DNA of 6,795 bases from contig JBEEGX010000099.1 of the NCBI GenBank assembly GCA_041167105.1, positions 1 to 6,795 on the forward strand. Direction: 5' to 3'. Source of the DNA: JAJPGZ01 sp041167105. GTDB lineage: Bacteria > Verrucomicrobiota > Verrucomicrobiia > Chthoniobacterales > UBA10450. The notes below the pieces were generated by a model that worked only from the letters and a program-made list of their open reading frames with translations, did not search any database and was not told where the DNA came from. Position 1 is the first letter of the stretch. Each line of letters opens with the position of its first letter. Positions 1 through 5,638 of this stretch are shown piece by piece. The position numbers and the translations under genes are program-made.

Positions 1-537
1 CGAATCGCTCAACTCGCGGTTGAGCGGGCGAAACGCCTCGTCGAAGCCGGCAAGGATGTGTTTATTTTGCTCGACTCGATCACCCGCACCGCGCGCGCTT
101 TTAACAACGCGACCGGCGGAGGAGGCCGGACCATGAGCGGCGGCATCGACGCGCGCGCGATGGAAATTCCGAGAAAGCTTTTCTCGGCCGCGCGCAACAC
201 CGAAGAAGCCGGGTCCCTGACAATCGTGGCCACGGCGTTAATCGATACCGGCAGTCGCATGGACGAACTCATCTTCCAGGAATTCAAAGGCACCGGTAAT
301 ATGGAGATGGTGCTCGATCGCAAGATCAGCGATCAGCGCATTTATCCGGCGATCGACATTTTCCTTTCCGGGACGCGGCGCGAAGAATTGCTGTTGCAGC
401 CGTGGGAGCTGGAGAAGATCAATTTGATTCGTCGCGGACTCGCCGGCCACAAACCGGAAGAAGCGATTCAACGTTTGCTCATGTTCGTGAAGAAATTCCC
501 GACCAACACGCAGATGCTGAAAGAGATTCCGGGCTAA
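1..537 (+). CDS. rho: Transcription termination factor Rho, C-terminal part (5' end outside window)
   Basis: Rho is a hexameric RNA-dependent ATPase/translocase that ends transcription of untranslated RNA. The reading frame is open from base 1, so the RNA-binding domain and Walker A lie upstream of the window; 178 codons of the RecA-like motor domain remain, ending in TAA. Counting the first visible codon as 1, I see the Walker B strand DVFILLDS (19-26) followed by ITRTARAFN, the Q-loop region GGGGRTMSGGID (39-50, Arg43 at the usual Lys/Arg position), the R-loop FKGTGNM (95-101, Lys96), and the arginine-finger segment SGTRREELL (123-131, Arg126). All are conserved against E. coli Rho as I recall it. 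The C-terminus ends just past the final helix region, so the 3' end looks complete. It carries no exact copy of the AAGATCGACA word that fills the rest of the window. Identification is secure. Confidence 0.97.
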   Translation, partial: RIAQLAVERAKRLVEAGKDVFILLDSITRTARAFNNATGGGGRTMSGGIDARAMEIPRKLFSAARNTEEAGSLTIVATALIDTGSRMDELIFQEFKGTGNMEMVLDRKISDQRIYPAIDIFLSGTRREELLLQPWELEKINLIRRGLAGHKPEEAIQRLLMFVKKFPTNTQMLKEIPG

Positions 538-546
538 CCGCGAATC

Positions 547-619
547 TGTAGCGGCGGTCTATGACCGCCGACCGCATGTCGATCTTGCAAAACACCGGCG
601 GTCATAGACCGCCGCTACA
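547..619. repeat. REP-like palindrome pair (BIME-like inverted repeat)
   Basis: Two 24-base arms, 547-570 and 596-619, are perfect reverse complements separated by a 25-base spacer. Each arm is itself palindromic: an 8-bp stem CGGCGGTC/GACCGCCG closes a 3-base loop (552-570, loop TAT; 596-614, loop ATA), flanked on the outer side by TGTAG and CTACA. The unit can therefore fold as two small hairpins or one long stem. It begins 9 bases after the rho stop. This architecture is that of repetitive extragenic palindromes arranged as an inverted pair. I recall similar GCGGCGGTCTATGACCGCC elements being abundant in some Verrucomicrobiota and neighbouring phyla, where they add the peptide GHRPPLQ to protein starts. 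It might also work as a rho transcript 3' end, but there is no U-tract, so I do not call it a terminator. Confidence 0.85.
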
Positions 620-1124
620 AGAAATCGAGTGGGAAGTTCTCCCGCCGGAAGAAAAACAGCGGCGCGCATCGATCGAGCCGCTCTTCAAATGGCTCGCGCT
701 CGTCATGGATGAGTTTCTGCGAATTCCCGGAACAAAATTTCGATTCGGCCTCGATCCAATCATTGGTCTCATTCCCGGCCTCGGCGATACAAGCTCTGCT
801 TTTGTGTCCGCGTTCGCATTGATCGCCGCTGCGCGACGCGGTGTTCCGAAGATTCTTCTCGCGCGCATGTCGCTGAACATTTTGATCAACGAAATCGTCG
901 GCATCGTGCCCGGTCTCGGCGATGTGTTCTCGTTTTGGTTCAAATCGAACCGGCGCAATTACGATTTGCTGCGGCAACACATCGACATGCCGCGCCGACC
1001 GCGCACGAGCGACTGGATTTTCGTGGCCGGCATTCTCGCGCTTCTCGTGCTGGTAGTGTTAGCCGGTTTGCTCGCGAGTATTTTTCTCCTGCAACAGGTG
1101 TTCAAATTGCTCGGCGCTCATTGA
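561..1124 (+). CDS. DUF4112 family small membrane protein
   Basis: A 187-residue protein if started at 561, 182 if started at ATG 576. It matches DUF4112: a core with two related hairpin-like segments, DPIIGLIPGLGD (65-76) and EIVGIVPGLGD (111-121), then SFWFKSNRRNYDLL (124-137). A single strong hydrophobic helix (about 153-176) lies near the C-terminus. The family has no established function; a membrane location is inferred from the hydrophobic segments. The first 20 residues, including GHRPPLQ, are encoded by the REP-like palindrome pair, so they are probably not ancestral. Neither ATG has a convincing Shine-Dalgarno sequence. The next ATG (705, MDEFLRIPGTKFRFG) begins right at the conserved core and is a serious alternative, though it would drop EIEWEVLPPEEK. 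The last 66 bases overlap the end of glnE on the other strand. Family call firm, start uncertain. Confidence 0.85.
   Translation: MTADRMSILQNTGGHRPPLQEIEWEVLPPEEKQRRASIEPLFKWLALVMDEFLRIPGTKFRFGLDPIIGLIPGLGDTSSAFVSAFALIAAARRGVPKILLARMSLNILINEIVGIVPGLGDVFSFWFKSNRRNYDLLRQHIDMPRRPRTSDWIFVAGILALLVLVVLAGLLASIFLLQQVFKLLGAH
577..586 (-). repeat. AAGATCGACA word, copy 1, in the REP spacer
   Basis: Exact copy on the minus strand. It lies inside the 25-base spacer between the two REP-like arms and overlaps the ATG at 576. Here it is read in a different frame (Met-Ser-Ile-Leu) from the copies in glnE, so it is not explained by a Val-Asp-Leu peptide. Confidence 0.8.
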
Positions 1125-3815
1125 CTCTGCGCGGGTAACTCGGCGGCAATACAGCTCGTGAATTTTTCGGCGGGCAGCGATGTATTTGTCGCGCTCGCCA
1201 AAGCGCCGCGTGTTCCATTCGTTAGGTAAAGTCGAGACACTGGTGTTGTCGTATCTGCGCAAGACCGATTCGATCTGCCGTAGGGCAAAATAACTTTCGC
1301 GAAGATCGACAACGTCTTCTTGCGAAAGATGTCCCGCATCGACCAATCGCTCGGCTGCGCGTGCCCAGTTCGGTTCCCAAATGTTTGCGCTCATCTGCAG
1401 CGCTTGCACGAGAAACTCCGCTTCCACAATTCCGCCGGTCCCAGTTTTGAAATCGCGAAACTCGGAACCGCTGCCGCGATCGCGTCGAATGCGTTCGAGC
1501 ATATTGTCGATCTTCGTTGCAAGATCGACATCTTCACCGGCGCGACGCCAAATCCCGCGCGCGAGCTCGAGAAATTCCTTCTGCTGCGGTCCGGCGATGG
1601 TTCGCGCTCGCGTCAGCGCCTGCACTTCCCAAAGTTGCCCGCGCCCTTCGTGATAACGCGCGAAGGCATCGAGCGAAATGACGAGCGGACCTTTGTCACC
1701 TTCCGGTCGCAAACGCGCGTCAATGCGCGGCAAATTTCCGTGCGCGCTCGGCTGCGCCGTGATCGCGAGCAGTTTTTGCGCGGCCGCAGCGTCGTCCGCG
1801 ATAAACATGACATCGAGATCGGCGCCATAGGACAGCTCGCGTCCGCCAAATTTTCCGAGAGCGACAATGGTGAGATCTTTTCCACCGGCAATCTCGTTCA
1901 CGAAAAGCAAACACGCTTCAGCCAGATCGCTTTGTTCGCGAACGTTCGTCGCCAAATCGGCCAGACCGAGAACGTCGCGCAGTAAAAGTCGGAGCAGCTC
2001 CGATTGCCGATAACTTCGCGCAAGATCGACATCTTCATTTGTTAGGCCGCTTAGTCGCCGCAGATGAGTGGCGACGTCGATACGCGAATCTAGATTGCCG
2101 CTTCGCGTCGTCTCTTCCACAAGCGACGGGTTCCGCACCAGCAAATCGGCGGCGAAACGGCTGGCGTCGAAAGTTTTTGTGAGCAGCTCGAGCAGACGCG
2201 GATTCGCCACCAGCAATTCGAAAAGCATGCTGCGCACACCGTAAGCATCAGCGAAACGCACGAAGTGATTTAGCGTCGCGTTCGGATCAACGGTTTGCGC
2301 CAGCGCATCGAGAAGAAGCGGCCGCAGCTTGCGCGAAAGTTGGCGCGTCCGGGCCGAGACGTGAGCGCCGCGTGAGCCGCGTTCAAGCTCGTCGATCGCG
2401 CGTGCAGCATGAGATTGATCAGTAAAAATGCCGAGCGCGTCACGGGTTTTGTTTGGAACCGCTGCCGTTACGAGATGCTGAAAAATTTCATGCACGCTGC
2501 GCATTTCGCGCTCCAACGCCCGACTAAATTGCTTTGCGGAGTCGAAGCCGAGACTGCGGGCGATGCGTTGCAGGTGCTCGGCGTTTTCCGGAATGGTGTG
2601 CGTCTGTTGCTCGGCTTCGATCTGCAGACGGTGTTCGGTCCGCCGAAGAAATCGGTAAGCGCGGTCAAGATCGACAATCTGTTTTTGCGGCACGAGCTCG
2701 AGCTCGGCGAGTGCGCGCAACGCTTTGAGCGTGCTCGTTTCCTGCAGAAATGCGTTACGCGCGCCGTGGATGAATTGCAAAGTCTGAACAACGAATTCGA
2801 TCTCGCGAATGCCGCCGCGGCCGAGTTTTACATCGCGATGTAATTTTTCCACGCCGACGACGTCGTGCTCGATGCGCTGTTTGATGTTCGCGATTTGCTC
2901 GAGCAAATCGGGCGTGGCGATTTTCGGATAGATGAACGGCTGGTGCGCGCGCAGAAATTCGTAAACGAGCTCGCGATTGCCGGCGATGCCGCGCGCTTTG
3001 ATCAGGGCGAGACGTTCCCAGGTTTCGCCGTAGCCGCTGTAGTAATACTCCATGCTGCGGAGTGAACGCGCGAGCGGGCCGGAACCGCCTTCGGGACGCA
3101 GGCGAAGATCGACACGAAAAAGTTTTCCATCCGCATGCGTGCTGTTGAACGTCGCGAGAATTTTTTCCGCGAGCCGATTGAAAAATTCGTGATACGAAAA
3201 ATGCGGCGCGAGTTGGCCTTCGTCGCTGTAAAGAAAGATAAGATCGACATCGGAACTATGATTCAATTCCGCGCCGCCAAGTTTGCCTAAGGCGAGAATC
3301 GCGAACTGCGCTTCAGGCGAGCCGTGGCGCTGACGCAGATGTGCGTCCCAATGTTCATAGACAAGCCGAATGCAAATCTCGGCGATCTGCGACAAGTCCG
3401 CCGTGGTTTCTTCGAGCGGCGCGACATCCGCAATTTCGCGCAGAGCGATGCGAATCATCTCGCGATTTTTCCAAAGTCGCAGCGCGCGAAAATCATCCGC
3501 CGCGATGTCCTCGCCGGCGAATTCGTGTAATGCCGCGCGCATCTGCACGGAATCGCGCGGAGCGAGTGTGACATCTGGTTCGGACAACCAAGTGAGAATT
3601 TGCGGATGCTGAACTAAACGCGCGGCGCAAACGGTCGAAACCGCGAGCAGATGCATGAGCGCTTTCGCGCCGAGCGGGAACGTTTCGACAAGATCGACAA
3701 GTGAACCTGCGGTCCCCGGCCATGATTTGCTCAGCTCAATGAGCGTGTTTTCGACCTGCGGCGGATTGGGCGACGCTTTGGCTTTGTCTCGAATCCACCG
3801 GCGCTGCGCCTCCAT
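1059..3815 (-). CDS. glnE: Bifunctional glutamine synthetase adenylyltransferase/adenylyl-removing enzyme
   Basis: 918 residues, close to the roughly 950 of E. coli GlnE. The enzyme adds AMP to, and removes it from, a tyrosine of glutamine synthetase, setting nitrogen assimilation in answer to PII and glutamine. Both nucleotidyltransferase halves are present. The N-terminal (deadenylylating) half has LGKLGGAELNHSSDVDL with the acidic pair Asp189/Asp191, then VDLRLRPEG and GRGGIREIEFVVQTLQ. The C-terminal (adenylylating) half has LGKFGGRELSYGADLDV with Asp666/Asp668, then DARLRPEGDKGPL and GTGGIVEAEFLVQALQ. Metal-binding residues look intact in both, so both activities are expected. An in-frame stop at 3837-3839 makes ATG 3815 the only plausible start; no clear Shine-Dalgarno precedes it. 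It follows the rhomboid gene by 39 bp and overlaps the DUF4112 gene tail-to-tail. It holds 8 of the 12 AAGATCGACA words. Confidence 0.96.
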   Translation of the reverse strand: MEAQRRWIRDKAKASPNPPQVENTLIELSKSWPGTAGSLVDLVETFPLGAKALMHLLAVSTVCAARLVQHPQILTWLSEPDVTLAPRDSVQMRAALHEFAGEDIAADDFRALRLWKNREMIRIALREIADVAPLEETTADLSQIAEICIRLVYEHWDAHLRQRHGSPEAQFAILALGKLGGAELNHSSDVDLIFLYSDEGQLAPHFSYHEFFNRLAEKILATFNSTHADGKLFRVDLRLRPEGGSGPLARSLRSMEYYYSGYGETWERLALIKARGIAGNRELVYEFLRAHQPFIYPKIATPDLLEQIANIKQRIEHDVVGVEKLHRDVKLGRGGIREIEFVVQTLQFIHGARNAFLQETSTLKALRALAELELVPQKQIVDLDRAYRFLRRTEHRLQIEAEQQTHTIPENAEHLQRIARSLGFDSAKQFSRALEREMRSVHEIFQHLVTAAVPNKTRDALGIFTDQSHAARAIDELERGSRGAHVSARTRQLSRKLRPLLLDALAQTVDPNATLNHFVRFADAYGVRSMLFELLVANPRLLELLTKTFDASRFAADLLVRNPSLVEETTRSGNLDSRIDVATHLRRLSGLTNEDVDLARSYRQSELLRLLLRDVLGLADLATNVREQSDLAEACLLFVNEIAGGKDLTIVALGKFGGRELSYGADLDVMFIADDAAAAQKLLAITAQPSAHGNLPRIDARLRPEGDKGPLVISLDAFARYHEGRGQLWEVQALTRARTIAGPQQKEFLELARGIWRRAGEDVDLATKIDNMLERIRRDRGSGSEFRDFKTGTGGIVEAEFLVQALQMSANIWEPNWARAAERLVDAGHLSQEDVVDLRESYFALRQIESVLRRYDNTSVSTLPNEWNTRRFGERDKYIAARRKIHELYCRRVTRAESMSAEQFEHLLQEKNTREQTG
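1219..1227 (-). repeat. GCCTAACGA word, near copy (8 of 9)
   Basis: On the minus strand ACCTAACGA, one base from the GCCTAACGA consensus, encoding Pro-Asn-Glu in GlnE with codons CCT AAC GAA. Confidence 0.4.
1302..1311 (+). repeat. AAGATCGACA word, copy 2
   Basis: Exact copy inside glnE, antisense to the gene. The gene strand reads GTT GTC GAT CTT (Val-Val-Asp-Leu). Confidence 0.8.
1505..1530. repeat. AAGATCGACA word, copies 3 and 4, as an inverted pair
   Basis: The minus-oriented copy (1505-1514) and plus-oriented copy (1521-1530) face each other across the six bases CGTTGC. They form a perfect 10-bp stem-loop inside glnE, which encodes Val-Asp-Leu-Ala-Thr-Lys-Ile-Asp. Copy 3 is the only glnE copy read as Lys-Ile-Asp rather than Val-Asp-Leu. 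There is no U-tract, and the hairpin lies mid-gene, between the conserved motifs of the C-terminal half, so it is not a conventional terminator. Confidence 0.85.
2022..2031 (+). repeat. AAGATCGACA word, copy 5
   Basis: Exact copy in glnE, encoding Asp-Val-Asp-Leu on the gene strand. A near copy of the second word (GCCTAACAA) lies 7 bp away at 2039-2047, so both words sit side by side. Confidence 0.8.
2039..2047 (-). repeat. GCCTAACGA word, near copy (8 of 9)
   Basis: Minus strand GCCTAACAA, encoding Gly-Leu-Thr in GlnE with the uncommon CTA leucine codon. Confidence 0.4.
2667..2676 (+). repeat. AAGATCGACA word, copy 6
   Basis: Exact copy in glnE; the gene strand encodes Ile-Val-Asp-Leu (ATT GTC GAT CTT). 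Confidence 0.8.
3105..3114 (+). repeat. AAGATCGACA word, copy 7
   Basis: Exact copy in glnE at the conserved Arg-Val-Asp-Leu-Arg-Leu-Arg segment, so peptide conservation could partly explain this one; the codons are CGT GTC GAT CTT. Confidence 0.8.
3240..3249 (+). repeat. AAGATCGACA word, copy 8, over a GlnE metal-binding motif
   Basis: Exact copy covering the catalytic Asp-Val-Asp-Leu (residues 189-192) of the N-terminal GlnE domain. The amino acids are fixed by catalysis, but the codons need not be. Confidence 0.8.
3690..3699 (+). repeat. AAGATCGACA word, copy 9
   Basis: Exact copy in the poorly conserved N-terminal part of glnE, encoding Leu-Val-Asp-Leu-Val (CTT GTC GAT CTT GTC). Confidence 0.8.
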
Positions 3816-3854
3816 CGCGCTGAAGATCGCGCGAAATCAGCGCGAAACCAATCG

Positions 3855-4685
3855 TTACTCGCCGGCGGTCCGGACGATTTTCTCGCGCGCGCGCAGTAAC
3901 GCGCGATGTTCGCGCCTCGTTAGGCCGCGCAGCCCGCGTCGCGAAATCTTTTCGAGCAACGGATCGATCTCTTGCGTGATTAATTCTGCCACGCTCATTT
4001 GCTCGAAACGTTGGGCACGCTCACGGCGCCGCCGAAGAGCTCGTTGCCACATCGATGTTCCGCCAAATCCAAGCAGCGACGCGTAGAGCCAGCCGGCGAC
4101 ACAGCCGCCGAGCAGCGCGCTGTGGGCGACGCGCGATGACCGATCGATGCAAAGCAAAACGAGCGCGAGCACGATGGCGCCGGCTGCGAGATGTTTCGCT
4201 TTCGGACGAAACAGCAGCCACCTTGTCGATGTTAGCTCCATCTCCGGCAACACGATTGCGTATGCGCAAATGATGGCGGCGATTCCGCCGGTGGACCCAT
4301 AAAGAACGGAATCGCGCGGCATGAGAAACAAATGGCCGAGTTCACCGCCGACCGCCCCAGCGAGATAAAGATACAGAAAATGCCGCGGGCCGATGATGGT
4401 CTCGAGATCGCGCCCGAGCACATAAAGAATGAAAACGTTGCCGACGAAATGCCACGGGCCGGTGTGCAAAAATATCGCGCTCAGGAATTGCCAACTGTAG
4501 GCGTCGTTCACACCCGTATAGCTGATCGCCAAATAATCGCGGATGAATCCGGGAGACAGCGTGTCGATGGCTAATTGCGCGACGAAAACCGCGACATTGA
4601 TGGCGATGAGTGTGACGAGGACGACGCGCTGTGGCCGTGTCCAATGTCCGGTTGTTTCCGCAAATTTCCGCCCCGACAACCGCAT
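3855..4685 (-). CDS. Rhomboid-family membrane protein with DUF6576-like tail, probable pseudoprotease
   Basis: 276 residues with the six-helix rhomboid core. The first membrane helix is at about 20-40. WHFVGN keeps the HxxxN pair (His79, Asn83) that forms the oxyanion hole in active enzymes, followed by VLGRDLETIIG, the typical loop. At the active-site GxSG motif the sequence is G-S-T-G-G (130-134): Thr132 sits at the nucleophile position, with a serine one residue early. In the last helix AHSALLGG (187-194), Leu191 aligns with the catalytic histidine (GlpG AHIAG). Both dyad residues thus appear lost, suggesting binding or scaffolding rather than proteolysis. The basic cytosolic tail (about 215-276), with ITQEIDPLLEKISRRGLRGLT, resembles DUF6576, often fused to rhomboids. 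An in-frame TAG at 4695-4697 bounds the start at ATG 4685. It lies between the kinase gene (47 bp) and glnE (39 bp). Partner unknown. Confidence 0.9.
   Translation of the reverse strand: MRLSGRKFAETTGHWTRPQRVVLVTLIAINVAVFVAQLAIDTLSPGFIRDYLAISYTGVNDAYSWQFLSAIFLHTGPWHFVGNVFILYVLGRDLETIIGPRHFLYLYLAGAVGGELGHLFLMPRDSVLYGSTGGIAAIICAYAIVLPEMELTSTRWLLFRPKAKHLAAGAIVLALVLLCIDRSSRVAHSALLGGCVAGWLYASLLGFGGTSMWQRALRRRRERAQRFEQMSVAELITQEIDPLLEKISRRGLRGLTRREHRALLRAREKIVRTAGE
3917..3925 (+). repeat. GCCTAACGA word (shown as TCGTTAGGC), exact copy
   Basis: Antisense to the rhomboid gene, whose strand reads GGC CTA ACG AGG (Gly-Leu-Thr-Arg), placing two uncommon codons, CTA and AGG, together. Confidence 0.5.
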
Positions 4686-4714
4686 GATCCGATGCTATCG
4701 CACTCGAATAACGA

Positions 4715-4724
4715 TGTCGATCTT
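4715..4724 (-). repeat. AAGATCGACA word, copy 10, intergenic
   Basis: Exact copy in the 47-bp gap (4686-4732) between the lipid kinase stop and the rhomboid start. It encodes nothing there, so protein constraint cannot explain it. I see no promoter, terminator or strong ribosome binding site in the same gap. Confidence 0.85.
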
Positions 4725-4732
4725 GTTGTGAG

Positions 4733-5602
4733 TCAATCGCGCGCCGGCGCGAGCACGCGTAGAGTTTTTTCCCTGATCTCGAATTCGACCGGGCAGGCGC
4801 CGACCAGTTCGCCGTCGAGCTCGACCGGCACATCCTCATCGCTCGAAATGCGCAGGCGTTTCGTTTGGAAATATTCGATCTCAGGCACGCGGATGTCCGA
4901 GCTGAAGAAAACCTCCTGGAGGTAGCGGAGAATTTCGAAATAGCCCAGCTGCTTGAACGCGACCACATCGAGAAGCCCGTCATCGAGCATCGCCTGCTTG
5001 AAAAATGGGAACGGTCCACCGTAACGGCGTCCATTTCCGATGAGGACGAACGAGCCTTCCATTTTTTCGCGGCCGTCCGATTCGATAAACAATCGCGGCG
5101 GTTGCCGTGCCGCGATCTGCGCCGCGGAAATCAAGTAACTCAGCGGACCGAAATTGTGTTTTAAACTCGCGCTCGTCTCTTTCACCGCCTGCGCATCAAG
5201 CCCGACGCCGGCGAGCTGCACAAAATATTTTCCGTTAGCGTTCGGAAGATCGACAACGCGCGTGTGGCCCTCTTCGATCACGCGCCAACACGATTCGAGA
5301 TCGTGTGATGGCAGACCAAGTTCAGACGCAAACACATTGACCGTTCCCATCGGCAGCAGTCCGAGCACCGATTCCGTGCCGGCCAATCCGTTAACGACTT
5401 CATTGATTGTGCCATCGCCGCCCGCCGCCACGATTTTGGTGAAACCTTCGCGCGCGGCATGTCGCGCCAACGTCTCCGCTTCGCCGCGTTCCGAGGTGGT
5501 GCAGACCTGACAATTTTCCGCCAGCGCCTCGATCCGCGCACGTTCACGGCTCGCGCGAGCGCTATTCGCCGCCGGGTTCAAAATCACGACCGTGTCATTC
5601 AT
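4733..5602 (-). CDS. Diacylglycerol kinase-like lipid kinase (DagK/YegS family)
   Basis: 289 residues from ATG 5602, normal for this family of soluble lipid kinases that phosphorylate diacylglycerol or related lipids at the inner membrane. Seen in order: ILNPAAN (7-13) at the start of the catalytic domain, AAGGDGTINEVVNGL with the GGDGT nucleotide-binding motif (61-65), GLLPMGTVNVFA (81-92), then AGVGLDAQAV and DDGLLDVV in the C-terminal beta-sandwich domain. Family knowledge gives lipid kinase, but the substrate cannot be told from sequence. I chose ATG 5602 because the family starts just before the ILNP strand and purine-rich GAAGAAAAG stands directly upstream; ATG 5617 (five codons earlier) is possible. 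The frame stays open back to ATG 5773, but that extension is antisense to the AsmA-like gene and is low-complexity and charged. It is likely the first gene of the unit leading to rhomboid and glnE. Confidence 0.92.
   Translation of the reverse strand: MNDTVVILNPAANSARASRERARIEALAENCQVCTTSERGEAETLARHAAREGFTKIVAAGGDGTINEVVNGLAGTESVLGLLPMGTVNVFASELGLPSHDLESCWRVIEEGHTRVVDLPNANGKYFVQLAGVGLDAQAVKETSASLKHNFGPLSYLISAAQIAARQPPRLFIESDGREKMEGSFVLIGNGRRYGGPFPFFKQAMLDDGLLDVVAFKQLGYFEILRYLQEVFFSSDIRVPEIEYFQTKRLRISSDEDVPVELDGELVGACPVEFEIREKTLRVLAPARD
5246..5255 (+). repeat. AAGATCGACA word, copy 11
   Basis: Exact copy in the lipid kinase gene, encoding Val-Val-Asp-Leu-Pro (GTT GTC GAT CTT CCG) in a variable region just before the segment FVQLAGVG. 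Confidence 0.8.
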
Positions 5603-5638
5603 CTTTTCTTCAAACATGCGCTGGGTAACGTTGCCGGC
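5603..5638. other. Divergent 36-bp intergenic gap
   Basis: This is the only DNA between the lipid kinase start (5602, -) and the AsmA-like GTG start (5639, +). It is too short for two separate promoters, so at least one must lie inside the neighbouring coding sequence. I see no recognisable -10/-35 pair or operator. The kinase side has a purine-rich stretch beside its ATG; the plus side has only GGGT at 5623-5626 ahead of the GTG. Confidence 0.5.

Noticed and set aside
351..358. GATCGACA inside rho as a further copy of the 10-mer
   Set aside because: It is preceded by GC instead of AA, so only 8 of 10 bases match, and it encodes the conserved Ala-Ile-Asp of Rho; not counted.
547..619. CRISPR-like or Rho-independent terminator reading of the palindromes after rho
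   Set aside because: Only two arms, inverted rather than direct, and no U-tract; a REP-like pair fits better.
1320..3612. Long open frames on the plus strand across glnE (for example 1320-1985 and 2409-2843)
   Set aside because: These are shadows of a GC-rich gene on the other strand; their translations are Arg/Ser/Ala-rich without recognisable domains, while the GlnE frame is fully supported.
4224..4233. TGTCGATGTT in the rhomboid gene as a copy of the 10-mer
   Set aside because: One mismatch at the GATC centre; a few one-mismatch hits are easier to get by chance, so it is left out of the exact count.
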